This document shows, in pieces, positions 39,317-49,739 of a stretch of 64,000 bases of DNA. The first letter of the stretch is position 1. Each line of letters opens with the position of its first letter. The notes beneath the pieces are model-generated. The model saw nothing but the letters and a program-made list of their open reading frames with translations, made no database searches and was not told where the DNA came from. The stretch is from Lysobacter sp. KIS68-7 (GTDB taxonomy: Bacteria; Pseudomonadota; Gammaproteobacteria; Xanthomonadales; Xanthomonadaceae), in the NCBI RefSeq assembly GCF_021284745.1, contig NZ_CP089925.1, positions 1,983,001 to 2,047,000 of the forward strand. Reading direction: 5' to 3'. The translations under genes and the position numbers were made by a program.

Positions 39317-40618
39317 TCAGTTCCCGGGAGCGTTCCGGGCGATCACCCCATCCTTCATCACGAATACCGGCTTGCGCAGGGCTGCGATGTCTTCCGTCGG
39401 GTCGCCTTCGAACGCCGCCATGTCCGCGCGCAGCCCGACGGTGATGCTGCCGATGCGCGACTCCTGCCGCAGCACCTTTGCCGCTATGGTCGTGCAGGCC
39501 TGCATCGCTTCGCGCGGCGTCATGCCCAGGCGCACGAGCCATTCGGGCTCGCGATAGTTGTCGCCATGGCGGAACACGCCGACGTCGCTGCCGCAGGCGA
39601 TCGTCGTGCCGGCCTTGCGTGCGCGGGCGAAGGCGTCGGCGACGTTGCGCATTTCTTCCGTCGGCGGCGATTGGCCGGGGACGTAGTGTTCGAAGTATTC
39701 GCCATAGGCCTCGGCGGCGGTGAGCGTCGGCAACCACGCGACGTGTCGGTCGCGCATGCGGCGGAACGTGTCTTCGGAGACTTCGTAGCCGTGCTCGATG
39801 GTGTCGGCACCCGCATCGACCGCCATGCGCACGGCTTTGTCCGTCATCGCATGCACGGCGACCGGACGGCCCGACAGATGCGCGGTGTCGACCATCGCCT
39901 TCAGTTCCTCGGGCAGGAACGTGGGTTGCATGCTGCCGTCGGTGCCGATGCGGTAATCGGCGTAGAGCTTGATCCAGTCCGCGCCATGGCCCGCCTGGTC
40001 GCGCACCGCGGCGATGCCGGCATCCACGCCGCTCACTTCCTGTGCCCCGCGGGGAAGGTTGATGTCGTCGCGGAAGCCTTTCGGGCCCGGGCCGTAGCTG
40101 CCCGTCGCGACGATCGCCTTGGTCACGACGAACATGCGCGGCCCGTCGATCAAACCGTTGTCGATCGCGTGCTTGATCGCGACGTCGTCGTAGTTCGCGC
40201 CTTCGGTACCGAGGTCGCGCAGGGTGGTGAAGCCCGCCTGCAGTGTGTCGTGCGCGTGGCGTGCGGCGCGCAGGACGCGTTCGGCTTCCGGCTCCTTCAA
40301 CACCTGGTCATTCCAGAGCGTTTCGTTGTACGGGTGCAGGAAGACGTGCGAATGCAGGTCCATCAGGCCTGGGACGAGCGTGGCGTTCGGCATCGCGATG
40401 CGTTGCGCCTCGGCGGGGGCCTGCACGGTGGAAGGATCGCCGACGGCGACGATCGCGCCGTCGCGCACCAGCACCACCCAACCCGGATGCGAGGCGCCTT
40501 CGCCCGTCCACACGCGTGCGGGTTGCAGCAAGTAGGTTGGTTTGGGCGACGCCGGCGTCGCATCGGCGGCCATGGCGTTCGCAACGAACAAACACAGCAC
40601 CAACGCGATCGCGCGCAT
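39317..40618 (-). CDS. Exported amidohydrolase (imidazolonepropionase/prolidase-like)
   Basis: A 433-residue metal-dependent amidohydrolase with a signal peptide ([16 protein letters not shown]). Metal motifs include MDLHSHVF near residue 95, AVHAMTD and IEHGYEV, and CGSDVGVF with the last Asp. It is of the secreted amidohydrolase group that includes prolidase/dipeptidase-like enzymes. Two bases separate its ATG from the upstream GNAT stop. Substrate unknown. Confidence 0.82.
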   Translation of the reverse strand: MRAIALVLCLFVANAMAADATPASPKPTYLLQPARVWTGEGASHPGWVVLVRDGAIVAVGDPSTVQAPAEAQRIAMPNATLVPGLMDLHSHVFLHPYNETLWNDQVLKEPEAERVLRAARHAHDTLQAGFTTLRDLGTEGANYDDVAIKHAIDNGLIDGPRMFVVTKAIVATGSYGPGPKGFRDDINLPRGAQEVSGVDAGIAAVRDQAGHGADWIKLYADYRIGTDGSMQPTFLPEELKAMVDTAHLSGRPVAVHAMTDKAVRMAVDAGADTIEHGYEVSEDTFRRMRDRHVAWLPTLTAAEAYGEYFEHYVPGQSPPTEEMRNVADAFARARKAGTTIACGSDVGVFRHGDNYREPEWLVRLGMTPREAMQACTTIAAKVLRQESRIGSITVGLRADMAAFEGDPTEDIAALRKPVFVMKDGVIARNAPGN

Positions 40619-40620
40619 CG

Positions 40621-41127
40621 TCAAAGCTCCATGAGGTAGAAGGTGTTGCAACCGCCGTGGCCGGTGGCGCCCATCGGTGCGTCGATGCGGCGGAAGCCGG
40701 AGCGCTCGTACAACTTCATCGCCGCGTCCATGCCGGACAGCGTTTCGAGGTAGCACTGCTTGAACCCGAACGCGCGGGCGGCGTCGAGCGAGCGGCGCAT
40801 CACTTCCGCGCCTGCACCCAGGCCCCGCAGCGAGCGCAGGAAATACATCTTGCGCAGCTCGCAGGTGTCCGCGTCGCCGCCTTCGAGCGGCGCGACGCCG
40901 CCACCGCCTTCCACCACGCCATCGCGCTCCACCACGAAATACGCACTGCGCGGCGCGGCATAGGCGCGCGTCATCCAGTCGACTTCGGGATCGTTGATGG
41001 CAAAGCCGCTGCCGCTCGCGCCGAACTCGGGCATGACGGTGCGGATGATCTCGGCGATGCGCGCGTCGTCGCGCGTTTCGATGGGGCGGACGAGGAGGGC
41101 GTTGGTCGAACGAAAGGCGTCAGGCAT
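40621..41127 (-). CDS. GNAT acetyltransferase
   Basis: A 168-residue GNAT protein. It has the acetyl-CoA binding [18 protein letters not shown] segment and a late [26 protein letters not shown] helix. It overlaps the diguanylate cyclase/phosphodiesterase gene by eight bases and precedes the exported amidohydrolase. Substrate unknown. Confidence 0.85.
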   Translation of the reverse strand: MPDAFRSTNALLVRPIETRDDARIAEIIRTVMPEFGASGSGFAINDPEVDWMTRAYAAPRSAYFVVERDGVVEGGGGVAPLEGGDADTCELRKMYFLRSLRGLGAGAEVMRRSLDAARAFGFKQCYLETLSGMDAAMKLYERSGFRRIDAPMGATGHGGCNTFYLMEL

Positions 41128-43600
41128 GGATCTTTTCTTGTGGACGGGAAATGCGCAGGGCGAATTCTTCGGGCGTGAGCCCCGGCGCGAACAGGAATCC
41201 CTGGCCGACCGGCACGCCCAGTCGGATCAGGAACTGACGTTGTGCATCGCTCTCCACCCCTTCGGCGACGAGGCCCAGGCCGAGGCTCTGCGCGATGCCG
41301 GCGACCGCCTGGCAAATCGCGACGTCCGAGGCGTTGTGCGGTACGCCCGAGGTGAATTGCTGGCTGAGCTTCAAGCCGTGGATGGGCAGGCGACGCAGAT
41401 AGTTGAGTGCGCTGTAGCCCTCGCCGAAGTCGTCGATGCTCAGCACGACGCCGAGCAGTCGTAAGGCAGCGAAGGTGGACAGCGTGTCCGGCGCGTCTTC
41501 GATCAGCACGCGCTCGGTGAATTCGAGTTCCAGTGCATCGCCGGGCAAGCCCGCGCTCGCAAGCGCTTCCGCCACGGTTTCCGCGAGGTCCTCGGCGAGG
41601 AACTGCCGATACGAGACGTTGACCGCCACGCGCACGATCGGCAGGCCTTCCTCGCGCCAGCGGCGCATCTGCTGGCAGGCCTCGCGCAGCACCCAGCGAC
41701 CGATGCGCACGATGTCGCCGGTGGTTTCCGCGTGGCCGATGAAATGATCCGGACGCATCTCGCCGAGCACATCGTTGCGCCAGCGGATCAGCGCCTCGGC
41801 ACCGACGGTGCGGCCCGTCATCAGATCGACCTGCGGCTGGTACACCAGTTTGAGTTCGCGATTGTCGACCGCGCGGCGCAAGTGGGTTTCCATCTGCAGG
41901 CGCTGCTGCTGCTGTTCGGCGAGCGCGGCGCTGAAGTCCTGCCAACCGTTGCGCGCGCGGCGCTTGCTGTCGTACATCGCCACGTCGGCGTTCTGGATCA
42001 GCGTCTGCGGTTTGTCGCCATGTTCCGGCGCGCGCGCGATGCCGATGCTCGCGGTGATCGTGAATTCCTCGCCCGCCATGCGGAACGCCTCACCGAAGGT
42101 GTCGAGGATGGCGGCGGCCAGGCGTTGCGGGCGTTCGGCGTCGTCGCCGGTGGAGCACACCACGAGGAACTCGTCGCCACCGAAGCGCGCGATCAGGCCT
42201 TCGGTCGACACCGCGCGCTGGATGCGCCGCGCTGCGTTGGCGATCACCTGGTCGCCCGCGGCATGGCCCAGCACGTCGTTGACGACCTTGAAGCGATCGA
42301 GGTCGATGTACAGCACCGCGACATCGGCCGAGGAGGGATCGTCCAGGCGTTCTTCGAGTTCTTCCAGCACCGCATCGCGATTGAGCAGCAGCGTGAGCGG
42401 ATCGGTGCGCGCCAGCACGCGCAGCGTTTCCTCCGCCTGCTTGCTCTCGGTGATGTCCTGGAAGGTGCCCGTGAGGCGCGTGCCGGTGGGATCGACGGCA
42501 TCGACTTCGCCGATGATGCGGATCCAGAGCGTGTGGCCGTCCACGCCGATGCCCTGCAGTTCGAGTTCGAAGGCGTCGCCGTGTTCCACCGCGCGCGTGA
42601 GCGCATGGTGGAAGCGCTTGCGTTCGGTGTCGCGCAGGCAGGCCTGCAGTTCGTCGAGGCTCGCAGTCGATCGGCCAAGTCCGAGCATGCGTTGCGCTTC
42701 GTTGGTCAGGTAGACGAGTTCGTTCGCCGCATCCCACTCCCAGCCGCCGATGTGCGCCAGGTCCTGCACGCGGTCGAACAGCGTGATGTCGCGCTTGAAG
42801 GCCGTGACATCGGAGAACAGCGAGAGTACCTGCTGCGGCTTGTCCTTGCCGGGGCCGAACTGCGGAACGGACGTGATCGACACCCAGCTGAGCTTGCCGG
42901 TCACGACGTTGAGGAAACCGAGCACGGTGCTGGGCGCGATCTTCCCCGTGTGCAGGGCGCGGTAGGAAGGAAGTTCTTCGTGGCGCAGCTCCGCACCGTG
43001 TTCGTCGAACACGCGCCAGCGCTCCGGTTGCAGTTCCGCATCCAGGCTCGCGCCGGGCGGGATGTCCATGATGCGGATCGCCGCGGGATTGGCGTAGGTG
43101 ACATGGCCCGTCGCGTCGCGCACGAGGATGCCCTTGTCGATCACTTCCATCAGCTCGCGGTAGCGCACTTCGGCTTCCACGCGCCCGCTGAGGTCGCGTG
43201 CGACGGCCACGATGCGGCGCTGGCCTTCGTCGGTGAAACCGGCCGAATGCACTTCCACCGGGAAGCGCGTGCCGTCGGCGCGCATGTTGGTGACTTCCAC
43301 GACGTAGGTGCCGCCGCGGTTGAGCGTTTCCCACACGGGGGCGAGGTGGTCGCGCGGGAGTTCGGGGTTCAGCGTTTCGATGCCGCGGCCGATGATGTCT
43401 TCGCGCGGGCGTTTGTACGCCGCGATGCCGGCCTTGTTGAGGTCGAGCACGGTGCCGTCCCAGTCGATGATGCTGACCGGATCGGGCACGGCATCGAACA
43501 AGGCGCGGAAGCGATCGCGTTCGGCGTCGAGCGCCGCGTTCGCGGCCTGGAGCGCAGCCTCCGCTTCGGCAAGCTTCCGGCGGAGCGCGTCGTCTTTCAC
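41120..43600 (-). CDS. PAS-GGDEF-EAL cyclic-di-GMP enzyme
   Basis: An 826-residue protein from a GTG at 43600. It has an N-terminal coiled coil, PAS domains at about 30-140, 145-275 and 280-385, a GGDEF domain with intact GGDEF at about 474-478, and an EAL domain with EAL at about 602-604. The EAL active site is mostly intact: VNVS, EFTE, DDFGEG, AEGVE and VGQGF. The lysine following the DDF loop is kept, but the usual Lys-Ile-Asp reads Lys-Leu-Ser. It may be bifunctional. The GTG overlaps the HMG-CoA lyase stop (GTGA). No transmembrane segments, so it is cytoplasmic. Confidence 0.9.
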   Translation of the reverse strand: MKDDALRRKLAEAEAALQAANAALDAERDRFRALFDAVPDPVSIIDWDGTVLDLNKAGIAAYKRPREDIIGRGIETLNPELPRDHLAPVWETLNRGGTYVVEVTNMRADGTRFPVEVHSAGFTDEGQRRIVAVARDLSGRVEAEVRYRELMEVIDKGILVRDATGHVTYANPAAIRIMDIPPGASLDAELQPERWRVFDEHGAELRHEELPSYRALHTGKIAPSTVLGFLNVVTGKLSWVSITSVPQFGPGKDKPQQVLSLFSDVTAFKRDITLFDRVQDLAHIGGWEWDAANELVYLTNEAQRMLGLGRSTASLDELQACLRDTERKRFHHALTRAVEHGDAFELELQGIGVDGHTLWIRIIGEVDAVDPTGTRLTGTFQDITESKQAEETLRVLARTDPLTLLLNRDAVLEELEERLDDPSSADVAVLYIDLDRFKVVNDVLGHAAGDQVIANAARRIQRAVSTEGLIARFGGDEFLVVCSTGDDAERPQRLAAAILDTFGEAFRMAGEEFTITASIGIARAPEHGDKPQTLIQNADVAMYDSKRRARNGWQDFSAALAEQQQQRLQMETHLRRAVDNRELKLVYQPQVDLMTGRTVGAEALIRWRNDVLGEMRPDHFIGHAETTGDIVRIGRWVLREACQQMRRWREEGLPIVRVAVNVSYRQFLAEDLAETVAEALASAGLPGDALELEFTERVLIEDAPDTLSTFAALRLLGVVLSIDDFGEGYSALNYLRRLPIHGLKLSQQFTSGVPHNASDVAICQAVAGIAQSLGLGLVAEGVESDAQRQFLIRLGVPVGQGFLFAPGLTPEEFALRISRPQEKIHA

Positions 43601-44490
43601 GCGGCGGCGAACGCCTGGGTGACCTTGCTGCCGCTGCCGCGGCCGAGGAGGGCGGCGAGCCAGCGGCCTGTCTCGACGAGCTTGTCGAGGTCCACGCCAG
43701 TCTCCACGCCCATGCCGTGCAGCATGTACACGACGTCTTCGGAGGCGACGTTGCCGCTCGCGCCCTTCGCATACGGACAGCCGCCGGTGCCGCTCACCGA
43801 CGCATCGGCCACGCGCACGCCTTCTTCCAGGCACGCGAGCAGGTTGGGCAGCGCCTGGCCGTAGGTGTCGTGGAAATGCACGGCGAGCGCGGCCATCGGC
43901 ACCTCGGCCGCGACGGCGCGCAGCATCGCGCGCGCCTTCACCGGCGTGCCGACACCGATGGTGTCGCCGAGCGAAATCTCGTAGCAGCCCAGGTCGTGCA
44001 TGCGGCGCGCCACGCGGACCACGTCGGCGACCGGCACTTCGCCCTGGTAGGGGCAGCCGAGCACGGTGGAGACATAGCCGCGCACGCGCACGCCGTCGGC
44101 CTTCGCGCGTTCGACGACGGGGCGGAAGCGTTCGATCGATTCGTCGATCGTCGCGTTGATGTTCTTCTTGTTGAAGGCTTCCGAGGCCGCGGTGAACACC
44201 GCGACTTCCTCGGCGCCCACGGCGCGCGCACGTTCGTAGCCCTGTTCGTTGGGCACGAGCACGGGATAGCGCACGCCCGGCTTGCGATGGATGCCGGCGA
44301 ACACGTCGGCGGCATCGGCGAGCTGCGGCACCCACTTCGGGCTCACGAAGCTCGTCGCTTCGATCGTCGACAGGCCGGTGGCGGTCAGGCGGTCGATCAG
44401 CTCGATCTTCGCCGGCGTGGGCACCAGCGTCTTTTCGTTCTGCAGCCCGTCGCGCGGACCGACCTCGACGATGCGGACGAAATCGCGCAC
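43597..44490 (-). CDS. liuE: Hydroxymethylglutaryl-CoA lyase
   Basis: A 297-residue HMG-CoA lyase from a GTG at 44490. [10 protein letters not shown] at the start, [11 protein letters not shown] and [10 protein letters not shown] with metal His ligands, and the catalytic Cys in [15 protein letters not shown] are all present. It splits HMG-CoA to acetyl-CoA and acetoacetate, the last step of leucine degradation. It abuts the carboxylase alpha gene and overlaps the c-di-GMP gene downstream. MvaB is the alternative name. Confidence 0.93.
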   Translation of the reverse strand: MRDFVRIVEVGPRDGLQNEKTLVPTPAKIELIDRLTATGLSTIEATSFVSPKWVPQLADAADVFAGIHRKPGVRYPVLVPNEQGYERARAVGAEEVAVFTAASEAFNKKNINATIDESIERFRPVVERAKADGVRVRGYVSTVLGCPYQGEVPVADVVRVARRMHDLGCYEISLGDTIGVGTPVKARAMLRAVAAEVPMAALAVHFHDTYGQALPNLLACLEEGVRVADASVSGTGGCPYAKGASGNVASEDVVYMLHGMGVETGVDLDKLVETGRWLAALLGRGSGSKVTQAFAAA

Positions 44491-46500
44491 TCAGGGCTCC
44501 AGGGTGACGAGTACGGCGTCGGCGTCGACGAAATCGCCGGCCACGGCGCGCACTTCGGCGATGCGGCCGTCGCGCGGGGCCTTCAGGCTCAGCTCCATCT
44601 TCATCGCTTCGATCACGAGGACCTCCTCGCCGGCGCGCACGTCGTCGCCTGCACGGGCCTTCACCACGACCACGCGACCGGGCATCGGTGCCGTCACGCG
44701 ATGGCCGCCGCCCGCGGCGGCGCCCGCATCGCGACGATACACCCCGACCGGCTCCAGTCGAAGGCGTCGGCGCCCGTCGTGGACGACCGTGCGATGCGCG
44801 TCGAGGTCGAGCGCGAAACGCCGGCCTTCGCCGTCGAAGCGCGCGCTCAGGGTGTTGTCGAGCAGGCGCGCGCCCGCGACCTCGGTGGTCGTGCCGTCGT
44901 GTTCGATGCGGTAGTCGCCGCCGCTGCCGTGCGCGGCGAGCAGGAGGCGTTCGCCGCGATGCAGGAACGCGAGGTCGCGCTTGCCGGCGTGGCCCAGGCG
45001 CCATCCGTCGGCGCTGGCCCAGGGTGAGGTCGGGTCGTCGGAGGCCGCAGCGGCGTCGCGCGCGGCCTGTTCCTGCGCGAGCAACTGCGCAGTGGCGCCG
45101 GCGATCAGCAACGCGCGGTCGACGTTCGCCTCCGGCATGAACTCGTCGAGGTGGCGGTCGAGGTAACCGGTATCGATGGTGCCGTTCACCACCGCGGGGT
45201 GGCGGACGAGGCGTTCGAGGAATTCGATGTTCGACTTCGGGCCACCGATCTCGCAGTGCGCCAGGGCGTCGCGCATGCGGGCGAGCGCCGACGGGCGGTC
45301 GGCGTCGTGCACGATGAGCTTGGCGATCATCGGGTCGTAGAAGATCGTCACGGTGTCGCCGGCGACCACGCCCGAGTCGATGCGCACGTGCGCATCCGCG
45401 GCGGGCAGGCGCAGGCGTTCGAGCTTGCCGGAGCCGGGGAGGAAGCCGGCTTCCGGATCCTCCGCATACAGGCGCACTTCGATCGCGTGGCCGTCCTGGC
45501 GCACCTGTTCCTGCGTGATCGGCAGCGCATCGCCGGCGGCGACGCGCAATTGCCATTCGACGAGGTCCAGGCCCGTGACCAGTTCGGTGACCGGGTGTTC
45601 CACCTGCAGGCGCGTGTTGATTTCCATGAAGTAGAAACCGGCGGGCTTGCCGTCGGCGTCGGACTCCACGATGAATTCCACGGTGCCGGCATTCACGTAG
45701 TCGATCGCGCGCGCGGCGGCGACCGCGGCTTCGCCCATCTGCTTGCGCAATTCAGGCGTGAGCACGGGCGAGGGGGATTCCTCGAGCACCTTCTGGTAGC
45801 GGCGCTGCGCGGAGCACTCGCGCTCGTTGAGGTGGATCGTGTTGCCGTGCGCGTCGCCGAAGACCTGGATCTCGATGTGGCGCGGATGGTGGACGTAGCG
45901 TTCGAGCAGCACGCGATCGCGACCGAAGGCGTTGCGCGCTTCGCGCTGGCAGGACTCGAGGTTGGCCATGAATTCGTCGAGCACACGCACCACGCGCATG
46001 CCCTTGCCGCCGCCGCCGTGCGCGGCCTTGATCATCAGCGGAAAGCCGATGCGCGCCGCTTCGCGCGCGAGCACGTCGGGTGCCTGGTCCACGCCGGTGT
46101 AACCGGGCACGACCGGCACGCCGGCCGCCTGCATCAATTCCTTCGCACCGGCCTTGCTGCCCATGCGACGTATCGAGGCGGCGCGCGGACCGATGAACGC
46201 CAGGCCCGCGGCTTCCACCGCGTCGGCGAAGTCGGCGTTTTCGCTGAGGAAGCCGTAACCCGGATGGATGGCCTGCGCACCCGAGCGCTTGGCCGCTTCG
46301 AGGATCGCTTCGCCGCGCAGGTAGCTTTCCTGCGGACGCGAGCCGCCGATGTGGAATGCCGCGTCGGCCAGGCGCACGTGCTGCGCGTCGGCGTCGGCGT
46401 CGGAGTACACCGCGACGGTGCGGATGCCGAGGCGGCGGCAGGTGCGGATGACGCGGCAGGCGATTTCGCCGCGGTTCGCGATGAGGACCGTATGGAACAT
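44491..46500 (-). CDS. liuD: Methylcrotonoyl-CoA carboxylase alpha subunit
   Basis: A 669-residue biotin-dependent carboxylase subunit: a biotin carboxylase domain from residue 1 to about 450 (IANRGEIACRV, GGGGKGM, MEINTRLQVEHPVTE), a BT linker domain, and a biotinyl domain ending with EAMKMEL around residue 634. The combined set of neighbours identifies 3-methylcrotonyl-CoA as substrate, since the beta subunit lies at 50.7-52.4 kb. It overlaps the hydratase stop (TGATG). Confidence 0.93.
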   Translation of the reverse strand: MFHTVLIANRGEIACRVIRTCRRLGIRTVAVYSDADADAQHVRLADAAFHIGGSRPQESYLRGEAILEAAKRSGAQAIHPGYGFLSENADFADAVEAAGLAFIGPRAASIRRMGSKAGAKELMQAAGVPVVPGYTGVDQAPDVLAREAARIGFPLMIKAAHGGGGKGMRVVRVLDEFMANLESCQREARNAFGRDRVLLERYVHHPRHIEIQVFGDAHGNTIHLNERECSAQRRYQKVLEESPSPVLTPELRKQMGEAAVAAARAIDYVNAGTVEFIVESDADGKPAGFYFMEINTRLQVEHPVTELVTGLDLVEWQLRVAAGDALPITQEQVRQDGHAIEVRLYAEDPEAGFLPGSGKLERLRLPAADAHVRIDSGVVAGDTVTIFYDPMIAKLIVHDADRPSALARMRDALAHCEIGGPKSNIEFLERLVRHPAVVNGTIDTGYLDRHLDEFMPEANVDRALLIAGATAQLLAQEQAARDAAAASDDPTSPWASADGWRLGHAGKRDLAFLHRGERLLLAAHGSGGDYRIEHDGTTTEVAGARLLDNTLSARFDGEGRRFALDLDAHRTVVHDGRRRLRLEPVGVYRRDAGAAAGGGHRVTAPMPGRVVVVKARAGDDVRAGEEVLVIEAMKMELSLKAPRDGRIAEVRAVAGDFVDADAVLVTLEP

Positions 46501-47291
46501 CAGGACTCCGTCGTCCAGGCGGGGCGGCGCTTGCCGAGGAAAGCCGCGAGGCCTTCCTGGCCTTCGGGCGAAACGCGCAATGCGGCGATGAGGGCGGCGT
46601 TGTCGGCGTCGATGGTCGCGGCATCGCCCGTGTGCGCGATGCGACGGACGAGCGCCTTCGCCGACGCGGCGGCGATGGGGCCGGCCTGCAGCAGCAACTC
46701 GGATTGCTGCATGACGGCGGCATCGAGCGCCGCTTCGTCGTCGACCAGCATGTGGACCAGGCCGATGCGCTGCGCCTCGGCGGCGTCGAAGCGCTCGGCG
46801 GTCGCGAACCAGCGCCGCGCCTGGCGCGCGCCGATCGCGGCGATCACGTACGGGGAGATCACGGCCGGCAGCAGGCCCAGGCGCGCCTCGGTGAGGCCGA
46901 AGGTCGCGTTGCGCGTGGCGATGGCGATGTCGCAGCAGGCGACCAGCCCGACGCCGCCGCCGAAGGCCGCGCCCTGGATGCGGGCGATGGTGGGCTTGGG
47001 CAGCTCGTCGAGCGTGCGCATCAGCTTGGCCAGGCGCAGGGAGTCCTCGCGGTTCTCCGCCTCGCCGGCCGCAGCCATGCCGCGCATCCAGTTCAGGTCC
47101 GCGCCGGCGGAGAAGGACGCGCCGGCCCCTTCCAGGACGACCACGCGGATCGAGGGATCGCGGCCCAGCGCTTCCAGCGCCTCGGTCAGGCCCGCGATCA
47201 GGCCCGCGTCGAAGGCGTTGTGGAGCTGCGCCCGGTCCAGGCGCAGGCGGGCGACCGGGCCCTCGCGAAGCAGCTGAAGGGAATCGCGCAT
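46500..47291 (-). CDS. liuC: Enoyl-CoA hydratase/isomerase, probable methylglutaconyl-CoA hydratase
   Basis: A 263-residue crotonase-fold protein: GAGASFSAGADLNWM with the oxyanion hole, and QGAAFGGGVGLVACCDIAIA. ATG 47291 is chosen over an upstream TTG. Lying first in an operon with the carboxylase and HMG-CoA lyase, it should be methylglutaconyl-CoA hydratase. The promoter should lie in 47292-47350, shared divergently with feoA. Confidence 0.88.
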   Translation of the reverse strand: MRDSLQLLREGPVARLRLDRAQLHNAFDAGLIAGLTEALEALGRDPSIRVVVLEGAGASFSAGADLNWMRGMAAAGEAENREDSLRLAKLMRTLDELPKPTIARIQGAAFGGGVGLVACCDIAIATRNATFGLTEARLGLLPAVISPYVIAAIGARQARRWFATAERFDAAEAQRIGLVHMLVDDEAALDAAVMQQSELLLQAGPIAAASAKALVRRIAHTGDAATIDADNAALIAALRVSPEGQEGLAAFLGKRRPAWTTES

Positions 47292-47350
47292 CAGGCCCAA
47301 CCAAAGAGGGACAAAGGAGGCGAATCATAGCCGGGCAGTCGGTGCTATTC

Positions 47351-47369
47351 TTGAGAACAATTCGCATTT
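47351..47369 (+). promoter_or_regulatory. Candidate Fur box upstream of feoAB
   Basis: The 19 bases TTGAGAACAATTCGCATTT resemble the Fur consensus in its alternating form (TTGAGAAT-C-ATTCTCATTT) with the familiar ATTCGCATTT half found in related bacteria. TATTCT (47346-47351) just ahead could be a -10, so Fur binding would block transcription. Its distance to the feoA start is under 20 bases. Confidence 0.6.
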
Positions 47370-47385
47370 GCCGGAACCCCCGCCC

Positions 47386-47637
47386 GTGAGGCTCACCGAC
47401 CTGCCGCGCCGTATCGCCGCCGCCGTCGAGCGCGTCGACGATCACATCCCCAACGACGCCATCGCGCGCCGCTTGCGGGAGCTTGGCTTCGTGGCCGGCG
47501 AACCGGTCGAAGTGCTCGCCGCCGGGCCGATCGGGGCCGAGCCGTTGCTGGTGCAGGTCGGCTTCACGCGTTTCGCGTTGCGTCGTGCGGAAGCCGATCG
47601 CGTGGTCGTGCGCCGCGCCGCGGAGGCCGCCGCATGA
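47386..47637 (+). CDS. feoA: Ferrous iron transport protein A
   Basis: An 83-residue SH3-like FeoA protein from a GTG at 47386 (VRLTDLPRR). The LRELGFVAGEPVEVLAAGPIG and FALRRAEADRVVV segments fit. A TTG at 47368 would give six more residues. FeoA stimulates FeoB. The stop overlaps the feoB ATG. Confidence 0.9.
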   Translation: MRLTDLPRRIAAAVERVDDHIPNDAIARRLRELGFVAGEPVEVLAAGPIGAEPLLVQVGFTRFALRRAEADRVVVRRAAEAAA

Positions 47638-49481
47638 GCGCTGTCGATACGCTGCGCATCGCGCTCGTCGGCAATCCCAATTGCGGAAAGACGGCGCTGT
47701 TCAACCTGCTCACGGGCAGCCGGCAGAAGGTCGCGAACTACGCGGGCGTCACCGTCGAACGCAAGGAAGGCCGCTTCCACGCACCGTCGGGCCGCACGTA
47801 TGCGCTGCTCGACCTGCCCGGCGCGTACAGCCTGCAGGCCGCGAGCCTGGACGAGGCGATCACGCGCGATCTGTGCCGCGGTTTCTATCCGGGCGAGCCC
47901 GCGCCGGATGTCATCGTGTGCGTCGTGGATGCGACGAACCTGCGCCTGCACCTGCGCTTCGCGCTCGAAGTGCGCGCGCTGGGCAAGCCGATGGTGCTCG
48001 CGGTCAACATGATGGATGCGGCCAAGCGTCGCGGCATCGAAGTGGACCTTGCAGCGCTCGAACGCGAGCTCGATGTGCCCGTCGTTCCCACCGTCGCCGT
48101 GCAGCGCCATGGCGCGCAGGCGCTGGTCGCCAGGCTCGACCAGATGGCGGGCACCGGCCACGTGCCGGCGCCGATGGAACATGTCGCGCACGATCCCGAA
48201 GCCCTGCATGCGGAAACGCGTCGCCTGCTTTCGCTCGCCGTCACGATGCCGCGCCGCACTGCCGAGATCGACGATGCGCTCGATCGCTGGCTGCTGCATC
48301 CGATCTTCGGCCTCGTCGCACTCGGCGTGGTGATGTTCCTGATCTTCCAGGCCGTGTACGCATGGGCGACACCGGTGATGGACCTCATCGACGCCAGCAC
48401 CGCGTGGCTCGCCGAATGGGCGCGCACCACGCTGCCCGCCGGACCGCTCAACAGCCTGCTCGCCGACGGCATCATCTCCGGCGTCGGCGGCGTGATCGTG
48501 TTCCTGCCGCAGATCCTGGTGCTGTTCCTCTTCATTCTCGCGCTCGAGGAATCGGGTTACCTGCCGCGCGCGGCCTTCCTGCTCGATCGCATGATGGCGT
48601 CGGCTGGTTTGTCGGGGCGCTCGTTCATTCCGCTGCTTTCGAGTTTTGCGTGCGCGATCCCCGGGATCATGGCGACGCGTTCGATCCAGGATCCGCGCGA
48701 TCGCCTGGCGACGATCATCGTCGCGCCATTGATGACCTGTTCCGCGCGCCTGCCCGTCTATGCGCTGCTGATCGGCGCCTTCATCCCGCAGCGAGCGGTG
48801 GGCTGGTTCAACCTGCAGGGGCTCGTGCTGTTCGCGCTGTACGCGGTCGGCATCCTCAGCGCGCTCGCGGTGGCCTGGGTGATGAAGAAGTGGCGGCGCG
48901 ACAAGAGCGAGCATCCGCTGATGCTCGAACTGCCGTCCTACCGCATGCCGCATCCGCGCGACCTGGCGCTCGGCCTGTGGGAGCGCACGATGATCTTCCT
49001 CAAGCGCGTGGGCGGCATCATCCTCGCGCTGACCGTGCTGCTGTGGGTGCTGCTGTATTTCCCGAACGGGGGCGGCGACGTCACGCAGAGTTTCGCGGGC
49101 CGCATCGGCGAGGGGATGACCACGCTGTTCTCGCCGATCGGCTTCAATTGGCAGATCTGCATCGCGTTGATCCCGGGCCTGGCGGCGCGCGAGGTCGCGG
49201 TGTCCTCGCTCGCGACGGTCTATGCGCTCTCCGCGGCGGACGACGCGGCGGCGGCACAGGCGCTCTCGCCGATCATCGCGCACGGGTGGACGATGGCCAC
49301 CGGGTTGTCGCTGCTGGTCTGGTACATCTACGCGCCGCAGTGCCTGTCCACGCTCGCCACGATCAAGCGCGAAACCGGTTCGTGGAAGCAAGTCGGCATC
49401 AGCGCCGGTTATCTCTTCGGGCTGGCGTATCTCGCTTCGTTGGTGACCTACCAGGTCGCCGTGGCGCTCGGAGCCGGCTGA
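47634..49481 (+). CDS. feoB: Ferrous iron transporter B
   Basis: A 615-residue FeoB. The G domain has GNPNCGKTALFN (G1) near residue 13, DLPGAYSL (G3) and NMMDAAKR (G4). The membrane part has about eight helices with the conserved ESGYLPRAAFLLDRMM and SFACAIPGIMATR segments containing the gating Cys. It is shorter than the 750-residue E. coli type but within the family range. It transports Fe(II) across the inner membrane. Preceded by feoA and followed by a coupled Cys-tailed protein. Confidence 0.95.
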   Translation: MSAVDTLRIALVGNPNCGKTALFNLLTGSRQKVANYAGVTVERKEGRFHAPSGRTYALLDLPGAYSLQAASLDEAITRDLCRGFYPGEPAPDVIVCVVDATNLRLHLRFALEVRALGKPMVLAVNMMDAAKRRGIEVDLAALERELDVPVVPTVAVQRHGAQALVARLDQMAGTGHVPAPMEHVAHDPEALHAETRRLLSLAVTMPRRTAEIDDALDRWLLHPIFGLVALGVVMFLIFQAVYAWATPVMDLIDASTAWLAEWARTTLPAGPLNSLLADGIISGVGGVIVFLPQILVLFLFILALEESGYLPRAAFLLDRMMASAGLSGRSFIPLLSSFACAIPGIMATRSIQDPRDRLATIIVAPLMTCSARLPVYALLIGAFIPQRAVGWFNLQGLVLFALYAVGILSALAVAWVMKKWRRDKSEHPLMLELPSYRMPHPRDLALGLWERTMIFLKRVGGIILALTVLLWVLLYFPNGGGDVTQSFAGRIGEGMTTLFSPIGFNWQICIALIPGLAAREVAVSSLATVYALSAADDAAAAQALSPIIAHGWTMATGLSLLVWYIYAPQCLSTLATIKRETGSWKQVGISAGYLFGLAYLASLVTYQVAVALGAG

Positions 49482-49723
49482 TGCACGCCTCGCTCACGCT
49501 GCAATACGTGGTCATCGGCATCGCCGTCCTCGCGAGCGCGGGCTACGTGCTGCAGTCGCGCTGGCCGGCGGGCGTGCGCCGCATGCGCATCGCGTGCGCG
49601 CTGCCGCTGGTGCGCGAGTCGCGACCGGGGTGGATGCGCAAAGTGGGGAAGTGGATCGCGCCGCGGGTGAAACCCGGCGGCGCGGGGTGCGACGACGGCT
49701 GCGACGGTTGCAGCTCGCACTGA
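49481..49723 (+). CDS. Small Cys-tailed membrane protein of the feo operon
   Basis: An 80-residue protein whose ATG overlaps the feoB stop (TGATG). It has one hydrophobic segment (about 8-25), a basic middle (RMRIACALPLVRESR) and a C-terminal tail with three cysteines (GCDDGCDGCSSH). It takes the position of feoC or the small Cys-tailed feoB-associated proteins. A role in Fe or Fe-S sensing is inference. Confidence 0.7.
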   Translation: MHASLTLQYVVIGIAVLASAGYVLQSRWPAGVRRMRIACALPLVRESRPGWMRKVGKWIAPRVKPGGAGCDDGCDGCSSH

Positions 49724-49739
49724 CGCGTTGACGCGGAGC

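Noticed and set aside
45151-47277. Plus-strand frame of 708 codons opposite the carboxylase alpha gene and hydratase
   Set aside because: Opposite a gene with complete biotin carboxylase and biotinyl motifs; no support.
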